Source: Corinectria fuckeliana (lineage: Eukaryota > Ascomycota > Sordariomycetes > Hypocreales > Nectriaceae). Taken from it: a stretch of 64,000 nt of DNA. The translations under genes were made by a program, and so were the position numbers. Below are positions 1 to 12,991 of this stretch, in pieces (the first letter of the stretch is position 1; each line of letters opens with the position of its first letter). The notes beneath the pieces were generated by a model, which was given only the letters and a program-made list of their open reading frames with translations, was not told where the DNA came from and made no database searches. The stretch covers positions 124,001 to 188,000 of the forward strand of contig WPDH01000092.1 in the NCBI GenBank assembly GCA_019137255.1. The letters run 5' to 3'.

Positions 1-882
1 TTAAGTAGTTTATATAGTACTAACTTGTATTTTTATTATTAAGCTATATAATTCTAAACTTACTACTTCTTATAAAATATTTATCTTTACTTATTTTATA
101 TAAAGTAAACTTAAAAATTACACGCAATATGTGCCTCAGCGTACCGCGGCATCACCACGCTGTACATAGTGGTCCTGGATATGGCGGACCAGTCTTGGGT
201 CCCCGACCTGTCGTGAGGGTGACACACGTCCATCACCTTGGAGGCTACATGGGCGGCGGTCCTAGAATGGGTGGCCCTCGAGTTGGTGTGATGGGTGGAG
301 AGCGGCGTATGGGTGGCGGGCGTCGAGCTCCTCGTTGTTGAAATCGTGATTAACGGGACAGAACAAGGCTATACCTAGGACTGTACTTCTAAAACATGAG
401 GCTTTGCTCCGTCTTCCTCTGATGAGTCCCCGCCCCAGGTTCAACAGCTTGAACCTGCTATATACAGATATCATATTATGATCAGCTTTCTGCTTAAATG
501 GCGCACGACAATACTGGCATGTCCCCAGGCCTACCAGAAGGCTGAGTGATTGCGCTAGACTTCGTGTATGTTCACATAATACTGGTCCTGGTGTAGAAGA
601 TCAAGTCCCTTAGGCTGATGGACAAAATGCACCAACTTCCCAGCGCGTATTTACACTTCTCTGCAATGAGTGCCCTTCAACGAAAGAACGCCAAGGTCCG
701 GCTTCTCGTATGTCTCGTCGACGACGACGACACGGACGACAGCCAGTACATTACCATAGCAACAGGCCGGCTCCTCCCACCGTTTCCAACTAGACATTAG
801 AACAACGGCCACGCAGCCAGACAGTTTGAGACTTTGAGACTGGGAAGGCCACCTTTGTCAGGACTGAGATGGTGCAATCTTC
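1..882. other. Intergenic, AT-rich left edge
   Basis: Bases 1-120 are extremely AT-rich with long T and A runs, like the composition of RIP-mutated repeat remnants in fungi. From about 129 a short Gly/His/Arg-rich open frame of 70 codons occurs, but it has no recognisable domain. No gene is supported before the kinase-like relic. Confidence 0.5.
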
Positions 883-1286
883 GTGCAATTTTCCGGCTTA
901 GAGAACCTTTGGCATCCCGTGAAGCTCAACAAACTGGATTTCACGCGACACGACCGAGTGAGGCAGGGAGTCCACGTCTCATCGCATCCCGAGGTCAACG
1001 GCAGCAAACCCGTGCTTATCAAGCTCGCGGTCTGGCCTTGGGAGATCCCCTCTATCGAGGTCGAGACGGCCGCCTATCAATGGATCAGCGATAGCGACAG
1101 CGGCGTCGGCCCTAAGTTTCTGGGCAATATAGCTTTCTGGTACGGTATGGGCATGATGTGGTTTTGGTAGACTTTGAGACGGCGGATGGAGAATGTTCGC
1201 CCCCGGAGCGAGACGCCGAGATGAGCGCCAAGAGCAGCCTGGAGGACACGAGCTTCCGGGGCGGATTAGGACCCGTTGATGAGTGA
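883..1286 (+). pseudogene. Relic of a fungal kinase-like (APH/protein-kinase fold) gene
   Basis: One frame from 883 reads a stretch ending in PVLIKLAVWPWEIPSIEVE and AAYQWISDSDSGVGPKFLG, typical of the N-lobe of fungal kinase-like proteins related to aminoglycoside phosphotransferases. That frame ends at 1170, but a second frame from about 1149 reads HDVVLVDFETADG, the metal-binding DFE/DFG-type segment, and stops at 1286. The catalytic loop that should lie between (HxDxxxxN type) is absent, so an internal deletion with a frameshift has removed the active site. The gap is too short for an intron. The piece lies about 310 bases upstream of the acid phosphatase and appears unrelated to it. Family assignment is from remembered motifs. 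Confidence 0.6.
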
Positions 1287-1597
1287 TAGATAGATCCAGG
1301 GAGCCTTGACAGTCTCGGATATACCGCGGATTCTACAATTCTAACTAGGCCGTTCCAAGCTCCCACCAAGTCCCGCAGTTTACATGGGATGGGCCACTCA
1401 GCGGGAGTACATCTACAACGTGCACTCAGGGGCAATTAAGTTATCCCATGAACCCCATAAACCATTCCTAATGTGACAACTTCATCGGCGGACTTGGCCA
1501 GCGACGAGCCTCATCCACCGCTGTCAACACGTGCAAGCAAGCAAGTGAGCCTTGCGACGCATTTCCAACCAGGACGGGCGAGAAACATAAAAGCACA
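1287..1597. other. Upstream region of the acid phosphatase gene
   Basis: No coding signal is seen. The sequence is presumably the promoter and leader of the gene starting at 1598; no clear TATA box was identified. Confidence 0.4.
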
Positions 1598-3234
1598 ATG
1601 GCATCCGCCCTTTTCTCCCGCGTGCTCAGACTCCGAGGCACCCGGCTGATTATCTGGGCCATCCTCTTAGGGACCGCATCATTCGGTCTCGTACAATACT
1701 TCACCATGCTTCACATACGGCAAAGCCCGCTGGAGGCCCCTGTACCGGTAGCCACAGTCGGTCTGGGTCAGGCCGTTGACCTGAAGTGGTACCCGCCTGC
1801 CAGTAGTGAGATTAACAATCTGACCTCTGCGCTGGGTGGCGAAGGTGTCTATGGCTTCATCTTCAACGCCTCCCAGACGCCCGATGACAAGTACGGCACG
1901 TACAACTGGTGTAACATGCCCCATACTCGGAAAAGAGAGTATGTAAAACCCTCCAGCGGTTACGAACTGAAATATGTCGAGGTAGTACGTAACTATCCCC
2001 TTCCCTCCAAATGCCGCCTGTCACAATTCTCATAACATGGTTTCAGATTCAAAGACACCACAAACGCACTCCATATGCCAGCAACGCTTTTCCTGTCGAG
2101 CCATACCAGTGGAACTGTGACGACCAGGGCCTGTACTACTTTGGCAGGTCCTTCACTCCGCGACACAACTCTCCCGCCGACACGTATTGGCAAGGTGTCA
2201 TTTCTGACATCAATCCCTTCGTTCCGTCAGGTTGGGTCGGGTCGTGCCAGTTTCCCCAGATCACCGCCGGAGGCCTGGAAGACTCTTGGGTCCATGGCAA
2301 GGATCTATACGAGGTCTACCATGACTTGTTGCGTTTTCTACCTGCCCGTCGCGGGGACTGGCGCAGCAAGGTCAAGTTCCGGGTCACAAACAACCAGATC
2401 ACGAGCCAGGTCGCGGCCATGTTCATCAACGGGATGTGGGGGACGACGGATTCGGTTCCTCTTACTATCCAGCAGGCAGGTGTCGACAGCCTGGAACCTC
2501 AGTACAGTTGCGCCGTCGGCAGCAACTTGTTCAAGCAGATCCAGTCGTCTTCCAACTCGGAATGGCAGCGACACTTGACCAAGAGCAAGGATATTTTTGG
2601 TACGCTGGACGACATTTCCGGCGTGGCGTCGAGTGACTCGGGGTTCCATGTCTCGTTCGATCATTACTATGATAACCTTTCCGCGCGACAGTGCCACGGC
2701 AAGCCTCTGCCCTGCAAGCTCGTCGAGGGGAAGAACTCTTCCACATGCATCAGCCAAGAGACGACAGATACGGTGTATCGCATGGGTCAGTGGGAGTACT
2801 CGCAAATCTACCGCGACGCGTCTTATTCCTTGGGCGCCTCGTCTAGCTCATACGGCGTGTGGATCGCCGAGTTGGCCAGTCACCTCCGGGCCGTCATCGC
2901 GGGCAAGTCGAATACGCTTTATCTGCACAATTTCGCCCATGACGGCTCCGTGAGTCGACTCCTCAGCATTTTGCAAATTGATGTCATGGTCTGGCCTGGC
3001 ATGGGCAGCGAGATCGTCTTTGAGCTGTACAAGAGCAAAACCCAGGGCTCAGACACTGAAAGTGGGTTCTACGTGCGCGTCCTCTTTAGTGGCCAGACGT
3101 TGAAATCGTCTAATCCAAGTCTGGGCTTGATGAAGATGGTTCCTGTGGAGACTCTGCTCGCATACTTTGACGGCTTGGCTGGTGAAGGCGCTGGCTTGGT
3201 AAAAGGCAAATGCTCTGGGTCGGTCTCTGTTTGA
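1598..3234 (+). CDS. Histidine acid phosphatase, membrane-anchored, two exons
   Basis: Exons 1598-1984 and 2047-3234 give 524 residues; the 62-base intron has a GTACGT donor and a TTTCAG acceptor. Residues about 15-35 are hydrophobic after an Arg-rich start, which suggests a signal anchor and a secretory or lumenal enzyme. The splice restores RHHKRTP at residues 132-138, the clade-2 histidine phosphatase form of RHGxRxP carrying the nucleophilic His. The downstream HD pair (AHDGS, residues 427-428) supplies the proton donor. A region of paired cysteines lies between the two motifs, as in fungal acid phosphatases. The length fits the family. Likely substrates are phosphate monoesters; the exact one cannot be read. 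The ATG at 1598 precedes the hydrophobic segment and has A at -3. The neighbours on both sides are relics. Confidence 0.85.
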
Positions 3235-3490
3235 GCTCCGTTATTGGTTTCTAGGGGAAGATTTATTGAAGACGGGATGTAATCATAGGGTATTAAAGAT
3301 ATATTACAATACTTTCTATAATTATTTTGCGTGCCATTTACATCACAAGTGTCTTAGTCCTGATAAGTTGAAGCTGTTTCATCCGGGGTTATGGACGAAG
3401 AAAAAAGGCATTCAGTAATACGATGGAACTGCAGTTTTGTTGACCTGCTCCCCGTCCTATCCACTTTTGCATACATGATCAGCCGACATG

Positions 3491-4500
3491 TCAAACTCCC
3501 AATCCCTCAGCAACCTCTCCCCGCTTTTCCCACTCAGCCACCTCTGCGACTTTCTCCTTCGAGGTTACTTGGATGGGAGTCTTGCCCCAGTCTGGAAGGG
3601 GGATGTTCTTATCAATACCACCGTTGTCCCCGTCTCCACGGCTGTCTGGGTTGCGTCCAACGGGCTCTTTGATCCAGATGCGGGGAACCTGATGGATGAA
3701 GCTGTACCAATAGTCGCCCATGATCTTAAAATCTTGGTTTGTTGGCTGGATACAGTCTTGAAGATCGCTAGTTTTAAATGTGGCAAAGTCCGCAGCCAAA
3801 ACATGGTGGCCATCATCCCTACGCGATTTAACCACACCGGGAACTAACTGCTGGAACAATTTCATAGCAGGTGACTACTCTGCGTTACAAGTGTTAATGA
3901 TCATTGCGACAAGGATAGTAGCGTCGGAACATTCTTTGACCATCTTATCGATCAGCTTTCCTAAACAATCAGCGGCTTGGTTCGGGTCATTTCCCTCCTT
4001 AGAGATAGCATGGTCTGGATTCATATCGTTAGTGCCTGCAGCTAGGAGAATAATGTTGGGACGCTGCTCAAGGGATGGATCGCCGTGATTGGAGATGTAC
4101 TGGATTGTTTGCCTAGACCAGGCTGCCTATACCCCCCGGCGTAGTCAAGGCAATGATGCCTAGGGAACTGCGAAGAAAGCCTTGCCGCATAATGAATCGA
4201 GCAGTCAGGGGCGAATTCACTCAGTTGAAAGACGACTTCGCTTGTTCTAGCATACGATGAATCAAGAGGGACGGCCTGCTCACCTAAATTGTAATTTTTA
4301 TTACGAATGGCTGGGCAATGCTCGGTAGCCCTAGGATCAGCTTGAATGTCGAACAACAACCCACCACGATCCTGGATTCTCATAACCAACAACGACGTTG
4401 GTTGGTTTGAATTACACCGAGCCGGCACTGCACGGCAGGCGGGGCGGACAGCGGAGTACGATGCCGCACGATCATCACCCTGCATGAAATTGCCTATACC
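3491..4500 (-). pseudogene. Decayed GDSL/SGNH hydrolase
   Basis: Read on the minus strand, one frame gives RPNIILLAAGTNDMN, the block III motif (GxND) of SGNH esterases, and continues to ILVAMIINTCNAE, where an in-frame TAG interrupts it at about 3868. After the stop the same frame continues with GHHVLAADFATF and DLQDCIQPTN. The last segment is the block V position, normally DxxH, and here the catalytic His appears as Gln. Upstream of GTND the frame shifts: the YISNHGDPSLEQ segment is offset from the open frame that runs from 4485 to 4042. Lesions therefore include a frameshift, a stop and a lost catalytic His. Intact relatives are secreted fungal lipases or esterases. The 5' end cannot be fixed. 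Confidence 0.7.
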
Positions 4501-5423
4501 GTGACCATCCCCTGAAGTGTCGACGGAGATCCTACAATGGGTCTATGGAGGCAGGCGGTGATGGCCAATAACGGGTTCGTATCAACGCCGGCGTCTTTGC
4601 CCAGCCTTGTAAAGATAGTTTATCAATGAACAGATTTAAGTACAGACGGTTGAGCAGGATTATCAGCGGTTGCCGGTTCGCCATTTCTTTGCATCATGGT
4701 GGTCAGTGAAATAGGTCTTCAGGGCTAACAGCGAGGCCCGCCCGAGCGGAGCCATCAATAGCTTCTCAACCCGAGGTTAGTCCTAGCTGAGGGTCGTTGG
4801 TTGTGAATTATCCTGCTCTTGGCTGTTGGTCGTAGACTCGCAAAAGGCCACTGCTCCGCCCGGTTTATGGGTCTTGCAGAATGCTTTCCTCCAAAACTAT
4901 TGGTTTGGTCGTATACGCATGGAAATTCACATGACTCACATATTCCAACGCCCAAGTTTCAAATTGCAGGAACGGGATCCACGATAGACCTACAGCAGAC
5001 CCAACTCACTAAGGGAGGGTCGCCATGATGATTCTGGTTTGTTAGTTCCCCGAAACATCTGTTGGCGTGGACGCCACAGTCGGACACGGTAGTTTATATG
5101 TCCGGAAGATTTTATTGCTTGTAACCAAATTCAATGCATTCGATGTATAGAATCTAGCAATGGACACTCTTTTGGTCCAGTTTGCAATTTCCGTAAACAC
5201 ATTCTCCTCCAAATCCCTCGTTTTCTTTGGCGCGCAATCATCCTGGCTTCATCCCAAAAGGGACGATGCGGATTTATAGATCAGTTCGCAGAAAGCCCTG
5301 TCAAGTCTGCCTTGGTCAGCTACCTAAGTACTTTACAATCACCAACTGCTGATTTTATTTGCCCGCCTCAGCCTTCTTCCTTAGTTCATCTAACTAACAG
5401 CAAAGTTACACGCAATAGCCGCC
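4501..5423. other. Intergenic
   Basis: Only short unsupported frames are present. The last 100 bases are presumably the promoter of the F-box-like gene; nothing else is recognised. Confidence 0.4.
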
Positions 5424-6841
5424 ATGTCAATGCTTAACTGTCCCGAAGAGATACAGCTGGCTATCAGCGAACTGTTATCTCAATCTAACCTGGTCGCATT
5501 GTCTGTGGCGAGCAAGGGCCTACGACAACTCGCCTCTCCTCTCCTCTACTCCTCCATCCAGATGAAATGGACACCGACCTGCCACCCTCCCATCACGCCA
5601 CTACTTCGAAGTCTACTAGAGACCTGAGTTAACCCACAGGATTGGCAGTGTGAAGCTCAACGGCTACGGTTTCGCGATGCCCTCGGGCGAGTTCCTGAAA
5701 CCGGATGCGCTGCCGAGCATCGTCGCACTTCCCATTGACAAACTGTCCATAGCCGTCAACTTAGTTGGACTCTCATCAGATGCCGCCCAGCTTTGGATGG
5801 AGTCTATTCAATTAGGCACAGCGGACGCTGTTGTGGCGCTGCTCATTTCCATGCTGCCAAACTTGACGCGGCTTTCTCTCGATGCCAATTGGACCAGTGA
5901 AACGCGGTTTCTGGGATCAGTCTTGAAAGCAGCCCTCTGCAGCCAGAGTGCACCCCAAACTCATCCTCAGTCTCAAAGGCATCCATCGCAGTTGTCGACG
6001 TTTAAGCTCTTGAAACATGTCTCGCTAGCCCCGAGGATAGATACAGACGACCATCCCGATGCGGAGAACACAAACGACACCGTCACCTTATTCTACTTGC
6101 CTAATATCCGACACATATCAGTCTCGATTGACAACCCAATCGACTTTTCATGGCCCTTCCTCAAGTCACCAAGTCCATCACATCTATCAACCCTGGAGCT
6201 CCATAGGATACGGGAGTGTCGCCTCGAGCCATTGCTGTCTGTCCTTGAGAATCTGCAAAAACTACGATACAACTGGTTCTATCAGCCAGACATCGATAAT
6301 CGAGTCAGCGACAGTGTCGTTAGATTGGACACGATGGGGACGGTACTTGCCAAGCACAGCAATACGCTGGCAGAATTGGAGATTGTGGCCTACACAGACC
6401 CTGCAACATCCCGCGGGGATTACGAGCTGCCTGATATTACCTCGCGAGGCTCACTGGATGAATTGTCTCGACTGCATAAATTGACTAGACTGAAAGTCCC
6501 GTGGGTCTTTTTGATGGGAATGTCGGAGATGTCCTCTCCCGGGCGTATCGCTTTGGTTCTTCCTCCCGATCTCGAGCATCTCACATTGACGGGCGATCTT
6601 ACTAGGTATGAAGAGTGTGAGTGGGATGATAGGAGCATTGTATCTGCTATCAAGTTAGAGCTGGAGAGTGGAGCCATGGCTTCTTTGAAGAGCTTGAAAA
6701 AGCGTTACCTTACCGAAATCTCAGTATCGAAAAGGATTGCCCCAGGAATGTAGGGCTGAATTAGAGCGCCTCGGTGCTTTGTTCAATCTCAAGTTGATGG
6801 ACCTGTTAAGACTAGGGGACACACCATTTGTTGTGACATAG
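5424..6841 (+). pseudogene. F-box-like protein gene with two frameshifts
   Basis: The N-terminus (LNCPEEIQLAISELLSQSNL, then LRQLASPLLYSSI) is a typical fungal F-box, the SKP1-binding part of SCF ubiquitin ligases. The frame stops at 5627, but the +1 frame continues with PELTHRIGSVKLNG and stays open to 6753. The junction reads GAGACC where GAGAGACC would keep the frame, which suggests loss of one GA unit. Near 6727 a second shift is likely: the frame ends at 6753, while an alternative frame reads KGLPQECRAELERLGALFN and ends at 6841, which looks like the native C-terminus. The long middle part resembles the leucine-rich-repeat-like tail of fungal F-box proteins. A two-error assembly is the alternative to pseudogenisation. 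Confidence 0.6.
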
Positions 6842-9579
6842 ACGCACATAGGAACGAGGCCAGTCATCTACATGCATGCCTGCCTGCCTGTGTTTGAGCA
6901 ATTCGAATGTAGACTCTAAGATTACTGTAAAACGTTTACAGAAAAGTCGTCTCATTGTTAATCACTCCAAAGAACCTTCTTCATGGTACAAGCTTGAAAC
7001 TGACCTTTGCGTCTGACGCTACCTGCGATCTGATAGAAGTCGTATAGTTCCGCCCGGACGCGTTCCCTTATATACTCAACACCGACCCTTTTCGTCAGAA
7101 GATTACAGCCCCAGTCTTGCTGTAGTAGTATTAACAACGGGCGAGTATTCATCTACAATGTTTCTTTACTTACCTTACTGCCGTCACCACAAGGTGGGAT
7201 AATGCCATAATCCCCTGACCGATTACGCAAGATTGAAGTCACACGTGCTTTCGGGTCTAACTCTCCAATCTGTTTGGCTCACCGCACTTCCGCTGGTTCG
7301 TTCGTCTTAGTTTGGAGGATACTGACGCAAACCTTGGGTTCATTAGCTAATTAACCCTACCCTATGAGTTTCGAGTGAGTAGTTCACGCCTGAAATCAGT
7401 ATGACGAATGATACGTATAAACGAGAATGAGCAAAGGCAATGCAAAGCCTGCCCATACATTTTGCATCTTGTTTAGAAGTTTTAGACCATTTATAGGGTC
7501 CTTCACCACAATGCAGCTACCTGGAGCGAACTCGCCTAGATCCGTAGTGCACGTTAATGCGAGACAACCCCTCCATTGGATGGCTACCATAGCACTGGGC
7601 TTCGACAGGGTATCTACGAGTCATCTGGGGTTTTCCCTAAGCCAAGAACTGTCAGGAGATTCTTCTCGATACAGCTATATGATACATGTGGTCCGCATTA
7701 TGGTGACTGTAGAGGGTCTTCAAAACACGATGTTCAACTTCACCATTCGCCACCTTCCGCTGGTTGCGCATCGGTCATCCGAACGATGATGCAATGACGT
7801 AATTGTTTAGAACAACGAGGAGGAGGTCATGATATCAGTTCCTCTAGCAAGACCGCCATTTCCCAAATTTAAGAAAGTCAGCTTTCACCATGCTGCATTA
7901 ATCTATCAACAGCCCAAGTGGTCGTAGCGTTGTAATTGTGGCTTTCCTTATTGAGCAGTAGTCCACTAACAAACACTCTATAAAAGGCAAGACGAATTAA
8001 ATTTATCCAATATCAAGGGACATTATGTTGGACCTGCTTACAAAATATAGCTCTTGGCATATATCTAGTCCTCAGATCTTGACAAAGTTCCTTTGCCGAT
8101 GCTATTACTCAATTGGCGCTCACTTGAGATTGATAAGATGGTCCCGGCTGCGGTCGAGGCCCTGAGGGCACCGTTCGTCCCCGCAGGGCTGTCCCGGTCC
8201 AGTTGTGGGACGACAAAGACACGGCTTCCGATGCATCGGAGCAAGGGTATCGGCAGAGGCTGAATGCATTGGACCGAAAACCCGGTCCTTGCACAGTCTG
8301 GTCCGTTGTCTCCCCGCCAAATGAGACAAAATGGGGTTCAGTCCTTCATCCCGTGTAGCGGTTGGTGCTTCACGTCGTGTAGCATCCAGCAAGCTGCGGG
8401 TCTTTCCAGCTTCCACCACTCTTCCCAGATGCGGAGATGGTTTGCTCGTCAACAAAACAGCTCTTTATCGCAAACGCGCAATGCGTCCCGGAGGAGGAAA
8501 AAAAGCGGAAAATGCTCCGTCTTCGAGGACCTGAAGCCGCAGAGTCAGTCCATATTGGTGGCGTTGGGAGGCTAGAAAAAAGTGCCACTGGAAAAAAAGG
8601 CCTTCTGGCGATTTCCAAAAGATCCCCCCTTGAACATTAAACATCGCCACAGTTATCGTGCCCTCGCATGCCCGTGGTGTGGAGTTGATGCGGCCGAAAC
8701 GCCCAATTCGGCCGGTCCCTTTGTAAGTGCGACTGCGAACCACCAACATCAAGTATCTCGCCATGTGGAGTCCCTCGGGGCAACGCCCGCTTGCGATTGG
8801 ACCGATATGTTATACGGGGGAGCAAAAGGTTCCCAGGTTGATTTGTTTGTGGAGTATTCGTAGACCCAGCCTGAATACGCGGCTTCATTGGTCCCTCGGT
8901 CCATTATCTGGTACGCATCGAGAGACTCTATTGGACAGTAGCTTGTCTCAGTTTCACCGGCTGGCCGCGATCGCTCACAATGCCACGGAAGGAGTTGGTT
9001 GGTTGCTCACGACTGTCTGTTGTGTGCTGTTGTTTACCTTCCTCTCCCGTCCGGAACGACTTTGGGGAACCCTATCGATATGAGGTGGTCTGTTCCGCTG
9101 CAATGTCCTCCTTATACGGCCGTGGGTATTAGCGTGTTCTCGACTTGACCTTTTGTCTCGAACTTTTGTCCTGGACTTTTTGTCTCCGGTGTCCGCAATA
9201 CGCATCAATGTCGAGTCTAGGCCCTGCGGCGTAGCCTTCAGTTAGGGGTATTAGTGATTTGTTATCTCTGACTGACATCATCATCTATCCATCTCCCGAG
9301 CGGCCGACGTCTTGCATCTCAGCTTTCCCTGCGGTATTCCCAATCAGAGCCCCGCCATTGTCAACCGACCCATCGTCTACTTACCTACCTTCCCAAGAGA
9401 GGCACGAGCTCCCGGGTAACTGTATCGTCGCCGGGGGTCCGTATGTAGAGGCAGGCCGGTGGCGATGGCACATATAGATCCCAGGCTCCCGACTCTCTGG
9501 GGAACGCTCCTCGCAGCACTCCTTGCTCAACTTGGCTCCCGACTCCAACTCGGATATTGAGCAGCGACATCGAGACACC
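6842..9579. other. Long intergenic region upstream of the OPT transporter
   Basis: About 2.7 kb with scattered short frames on both strands, none with a recognisable domain. A loose repetition of TTTTGTC occurs near 9150-9185 in the presumed promoter of the transporter. Confidence 0.4.
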
Positions 9580-12470
9580 ATGGGCTTCAAATGGCGCAAA
9601 GACGCGACGCAACGCTCGTCCGAGCCCGATGTCGTCGTGACGGGTGTTGAGGTCGGCGGCGAGGTCATCAACCCGGAGGCCGACCTCACGAACTTCAAGC
9701 AGGTGCACAAGTGGGATCCTTTCCTGGACATGCAGAAGCTCGACGATGTCGACAATGCCCTAGAGACGGGCGACGTGGAGAAGGAAGCCGCCGTCCAGCA
9801 TACCCTCCTCGTGGAAGACTCTCCGTATCCCGAAGTCCGCTCCTCGGTATGTTTCCCCTTTGTCGAAGAAGCCATCGTAGGTTTTTGGTTTGTTTTACGG
9901 CCTTCTAATATTCTTCATAGGTCCCTCCCACCGACGACCCGGATATGCCCATCAACACGATCCGCGCCTGGACTATCGGCGCGCTCATGTGCACCATCGT
10001 CGCCGCCTGCAACGTGCTTCTCGGCTTACGTTACTCGCCCATCATCATCACGTCCACGGTCGTCCAGTTGATCTCCTACCCGTATGTGCCTGTTGCGCAT
10101 CATCCTCTGTCCTACAACCTGTTTTTACAATCGGTCTAACCTTTCGTGTAAAGTATGGGTGTAGGTTGGTACAATGTCGTGCCAGATTACCGCTTCAAGC
10201 TGTTCGGAAACGAAATGTCTCTCAACCCCGGCCCCTTCAATATCAAGGAGCACACCATCATCACCATGATGACGGCTGCTGGGTCAGCTGCCAGCTATGC
10301 CATCGACATTCTTCTGGCGCAGGAGTTGTTTTACGAGCAATACTTTAGGTAAGTCATCAAAGCAACTTGCCCTTCCCCTCCATCCAACACAACACACACT
10401 GACGGTCGACTCCTTTCCAGCTGGGGCTTTCAGATCATCCTCATCCTGTCTACACAAGCCATGGGCTTCGGTGTCGCGGGCATCTTGCGTCGCTTCTTGA
10501 TCTGGCCCGCGGCCATGATCTGGCCCGCGACTCTGGTGACGACCACCGTCATGTACTCGCTCCACGACCATTCCCCCTCGGATCCTGCCGCCACGAATGG
10601 CTGGAAAATCGGCCGCTACATGTTCTTCCTCATAGTTGCCTTGGCCACCTTTTGCTACGAGTGGATTCCCACCGTCATCATGCAGTGTCTGAGCATCTTC
10701 ACCTTCGTTTCGTGGATCGCCCCGAAGAACGTCCTCGTCAACCAGATCTTCGGAGGCCAGACGGGCCTGGGCATCATTCCCATTTCGTTCGACTGGAGCA
10801 CCATCAGCAGTTTCTTGCTCAGCCCGCTCCCCACGCCGGCCTTTGCTGTCTTGAACGTTGCTGCCGGCATCATTATAATGGTCATTGGATGTGCCGGTCT
10901 TGCCTGGGGCGGCCCAGAGTTCTACCGCTATCTTCCCATCAGGTACGATCCGTCGAGAACCACCCGCTGAACAAATCTAACTAGCCTCTTCTTTCACAGC
11001 GCCAATGCCAACTTCGACCACTTCGGCGCCAAATACAACACCAGCCTAATCCTGACGCCCGACTTCACCTTCAACGAGACGGCCTACAAGGAATACTCCC
11101 CGCTCATCCTCGGCCCTGCCTTTTCTCTGTCATATGGCATGGGGTTTGCGGGTCTCATCTCGACTCTCGTGCACGTTGCCTTGTTCTATGGCAAGGACAT
11201 TGTCAGCCGCACGCGTGATGCAGCCAACCAAGAGGCCGACGTGCATCTCAAGCTCATGCGCCGCTACAAGGAGGCGCCCGAGTGGTGGTTCTTTACCATC
11301 TTTGCCGTCAGCTGCGCACTTGGCATGGTTGCCTCGCAGGTTTGGCAGACCAACCTCACCTGGTGGGCATACATCATCTGCATTCTCATTGGAGTTTTCT
11401 TCATCCTGCCTGTCGGTAAGAAGAACCTTCCTGTCCCGTCGCTCTTCACATCTAACCCTGCTCTAGGTATTATTCAGGCCGTCACCAACCAGCAGACCGG
11501 TCTCAACATTGTCACCGAGATGATTGTCGGATACATGTATGTTGCCCCATTGCGTATTCTCGCTGCTACTACATATGATTAACCATCCCTAGGTCCCCTG
11601 GTCGTCCCATTGCTATGATGCTGTTCAAGAGCTGGGGCTACATGCTTTGCTACAACGGCCTCCAGTACGTGTCAGACATGAAAGTCGGCCACTACATGAA
11701 GATTCCGCCGCGTACCATGTTCGCCGCGCAGGCCTTTGCCGTCACATGGCTGTCCATTGTGCAGATCTGCACTTACAACTTCCTGCGAGGCAACATCGAC
11801 GGCATTTGCACCCCAGACCAAGCCCAAGGCCTCACCTGCCCGATGGCGCGCACCTTCTTCAACGCCAGTGTCATCTGGGGAGTCATCGGGCCGCGCCGGA
11901 TGTTCGGCGCTGGAGCACTGTAAGTGCCATCTACTCAAGAAGCCTCTAACCATCAAGACTGACTGATCACGCTTAGTTACTCGTGGGTCAACTACTTCTG
12001 GTTGATTGGTGCTGCCCTTCCTGTCATCCAGTACTTCCTCGCCAAGAGGTATCCCCGTAGTTTCTTGCGATACGTCTTCTTCCCGGCCATCTTCGGTGCC
12101 GCTGGCATGATTCCGCCGGCAACGACGTGGTGGCTCGGCCAATGGGTTATCGTTGGCCTCATCTTCAACTGGTGGATCAAGCGCAGATACTATGGGTGGT
12201 GGAGTATGCTCCCTTTTATTTTCTGGTTGCTTGAGACGTGAACAATTTTGCTGACTCCCTCTAGTGCGTTACAACTATGTGCTCTCCGGCGCTCTCGATA
12301 TCGGAACCGCTCTCTGCGTCGTCATTTCTGGTATTGCTCTGGGCTTGTCTAACACTCAGTTCCCAGATTGGTGGGGCAACACGGTCTTCGACAATAATCT
12401 TGATGCTGAGGGAGCTGTGACCAAAGTTCTTCCAAATGATGGGTCCTTCTTTGGACCGAGCTCGTGGTAA
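9580..12470 (+). CDS. OPT-family oligopeptide transporter, nine exons
   Basis: Exons: 9580-9846, 9921-10081, 10154-10348, 10421-10942, 11000-11415, 11467-11536, 11593-11919, 11977-12203 and 12265-12470, giving 796 residues. The introns are 51-74 bases and each keeps the reading frame. The first 90 residues are acidic and cytosolic; a long series of hydrophobic helices follows. The OPT signature SLNPGPFNIKEH (NPG at about 167-169) is present, as are the conserved segments GIIQAVTNQQTGLN and SPGRPIAMMLFKSWGY. The family imports tetra- and pentapeptides, or metal chelates, with protons across the plasma membrane. The start at 9580 sits in ACACCATGG; an in-frame ATG at 9523 would add 19 residues. 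The intron ending at 10153 uses an AAG acceptor. The secreted protease gene that follows fits a role in peptide uptake, but co-regulation is inferred. Confidence 0.92.
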
Positions 12471-12977
12471 AGCTTTAGATAGCTGGTGCTCCATGGTTAG
12501 TTCACGGTTAGTTCACGGTGCAATCATAGAATGCACCATCGTCACGTGTTGTTTTGAGAACATGTAAAACAGCGATTAGTTAGCCCATCAGCAAGAATAT
12601 GACACCGCATTGCATGCAATACGCCTATTTGGCGTTTTATCAATTTATTAGTTAGCGTGGTAAGTCTTTGTCTTGGAGCTCAGTGGCGTGTCAGACCCTG
12701 TACAGTCGATATCTAGAATAAAAGCTGGAGTTCAGCCTGCGTGACGTATTGTAGGTGTAGTGTGGCCCGTGATGTCAGTGTGCATGAGTGTTCGCAGCCT
12801 GGATCTCAATGCCTGTTGGCCTCTCCTGACGATCCGAACCATGGGATCAGAAGTTCTGGAAATCACCAGGATAGTCTACACATGCAGCAGCGCGTTTCTG
12901 CAGTTGGGCAATAAACCCTATACCAGAGGATCAAACTATTGTAGATCCTCATAAATTACCGGGTATTTTATTCGACA

Positions 12978-12991
12978 CGGGTTTAAACCCG
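12978..12991. promoter_or_regulatory. Palindromic CGG-N8-CCG site
   Basis: A perfect 14-base palindrome with CGG and CCG half-sites eight bases apart, the arrangement bound by dimeric Zn2Cys6 regulators. It lies about 930 bases before the protease start and 500 bases after the OPT stop, so its role is uncertain. Confidence 0.3.

Noticed and set aside
129..341. 70-codon Gly/His/Arg-rich open frame
   Set aside because: It has no homologous motif, follows an AT-rich block, and low-complexity composition alone can keep a frame open.
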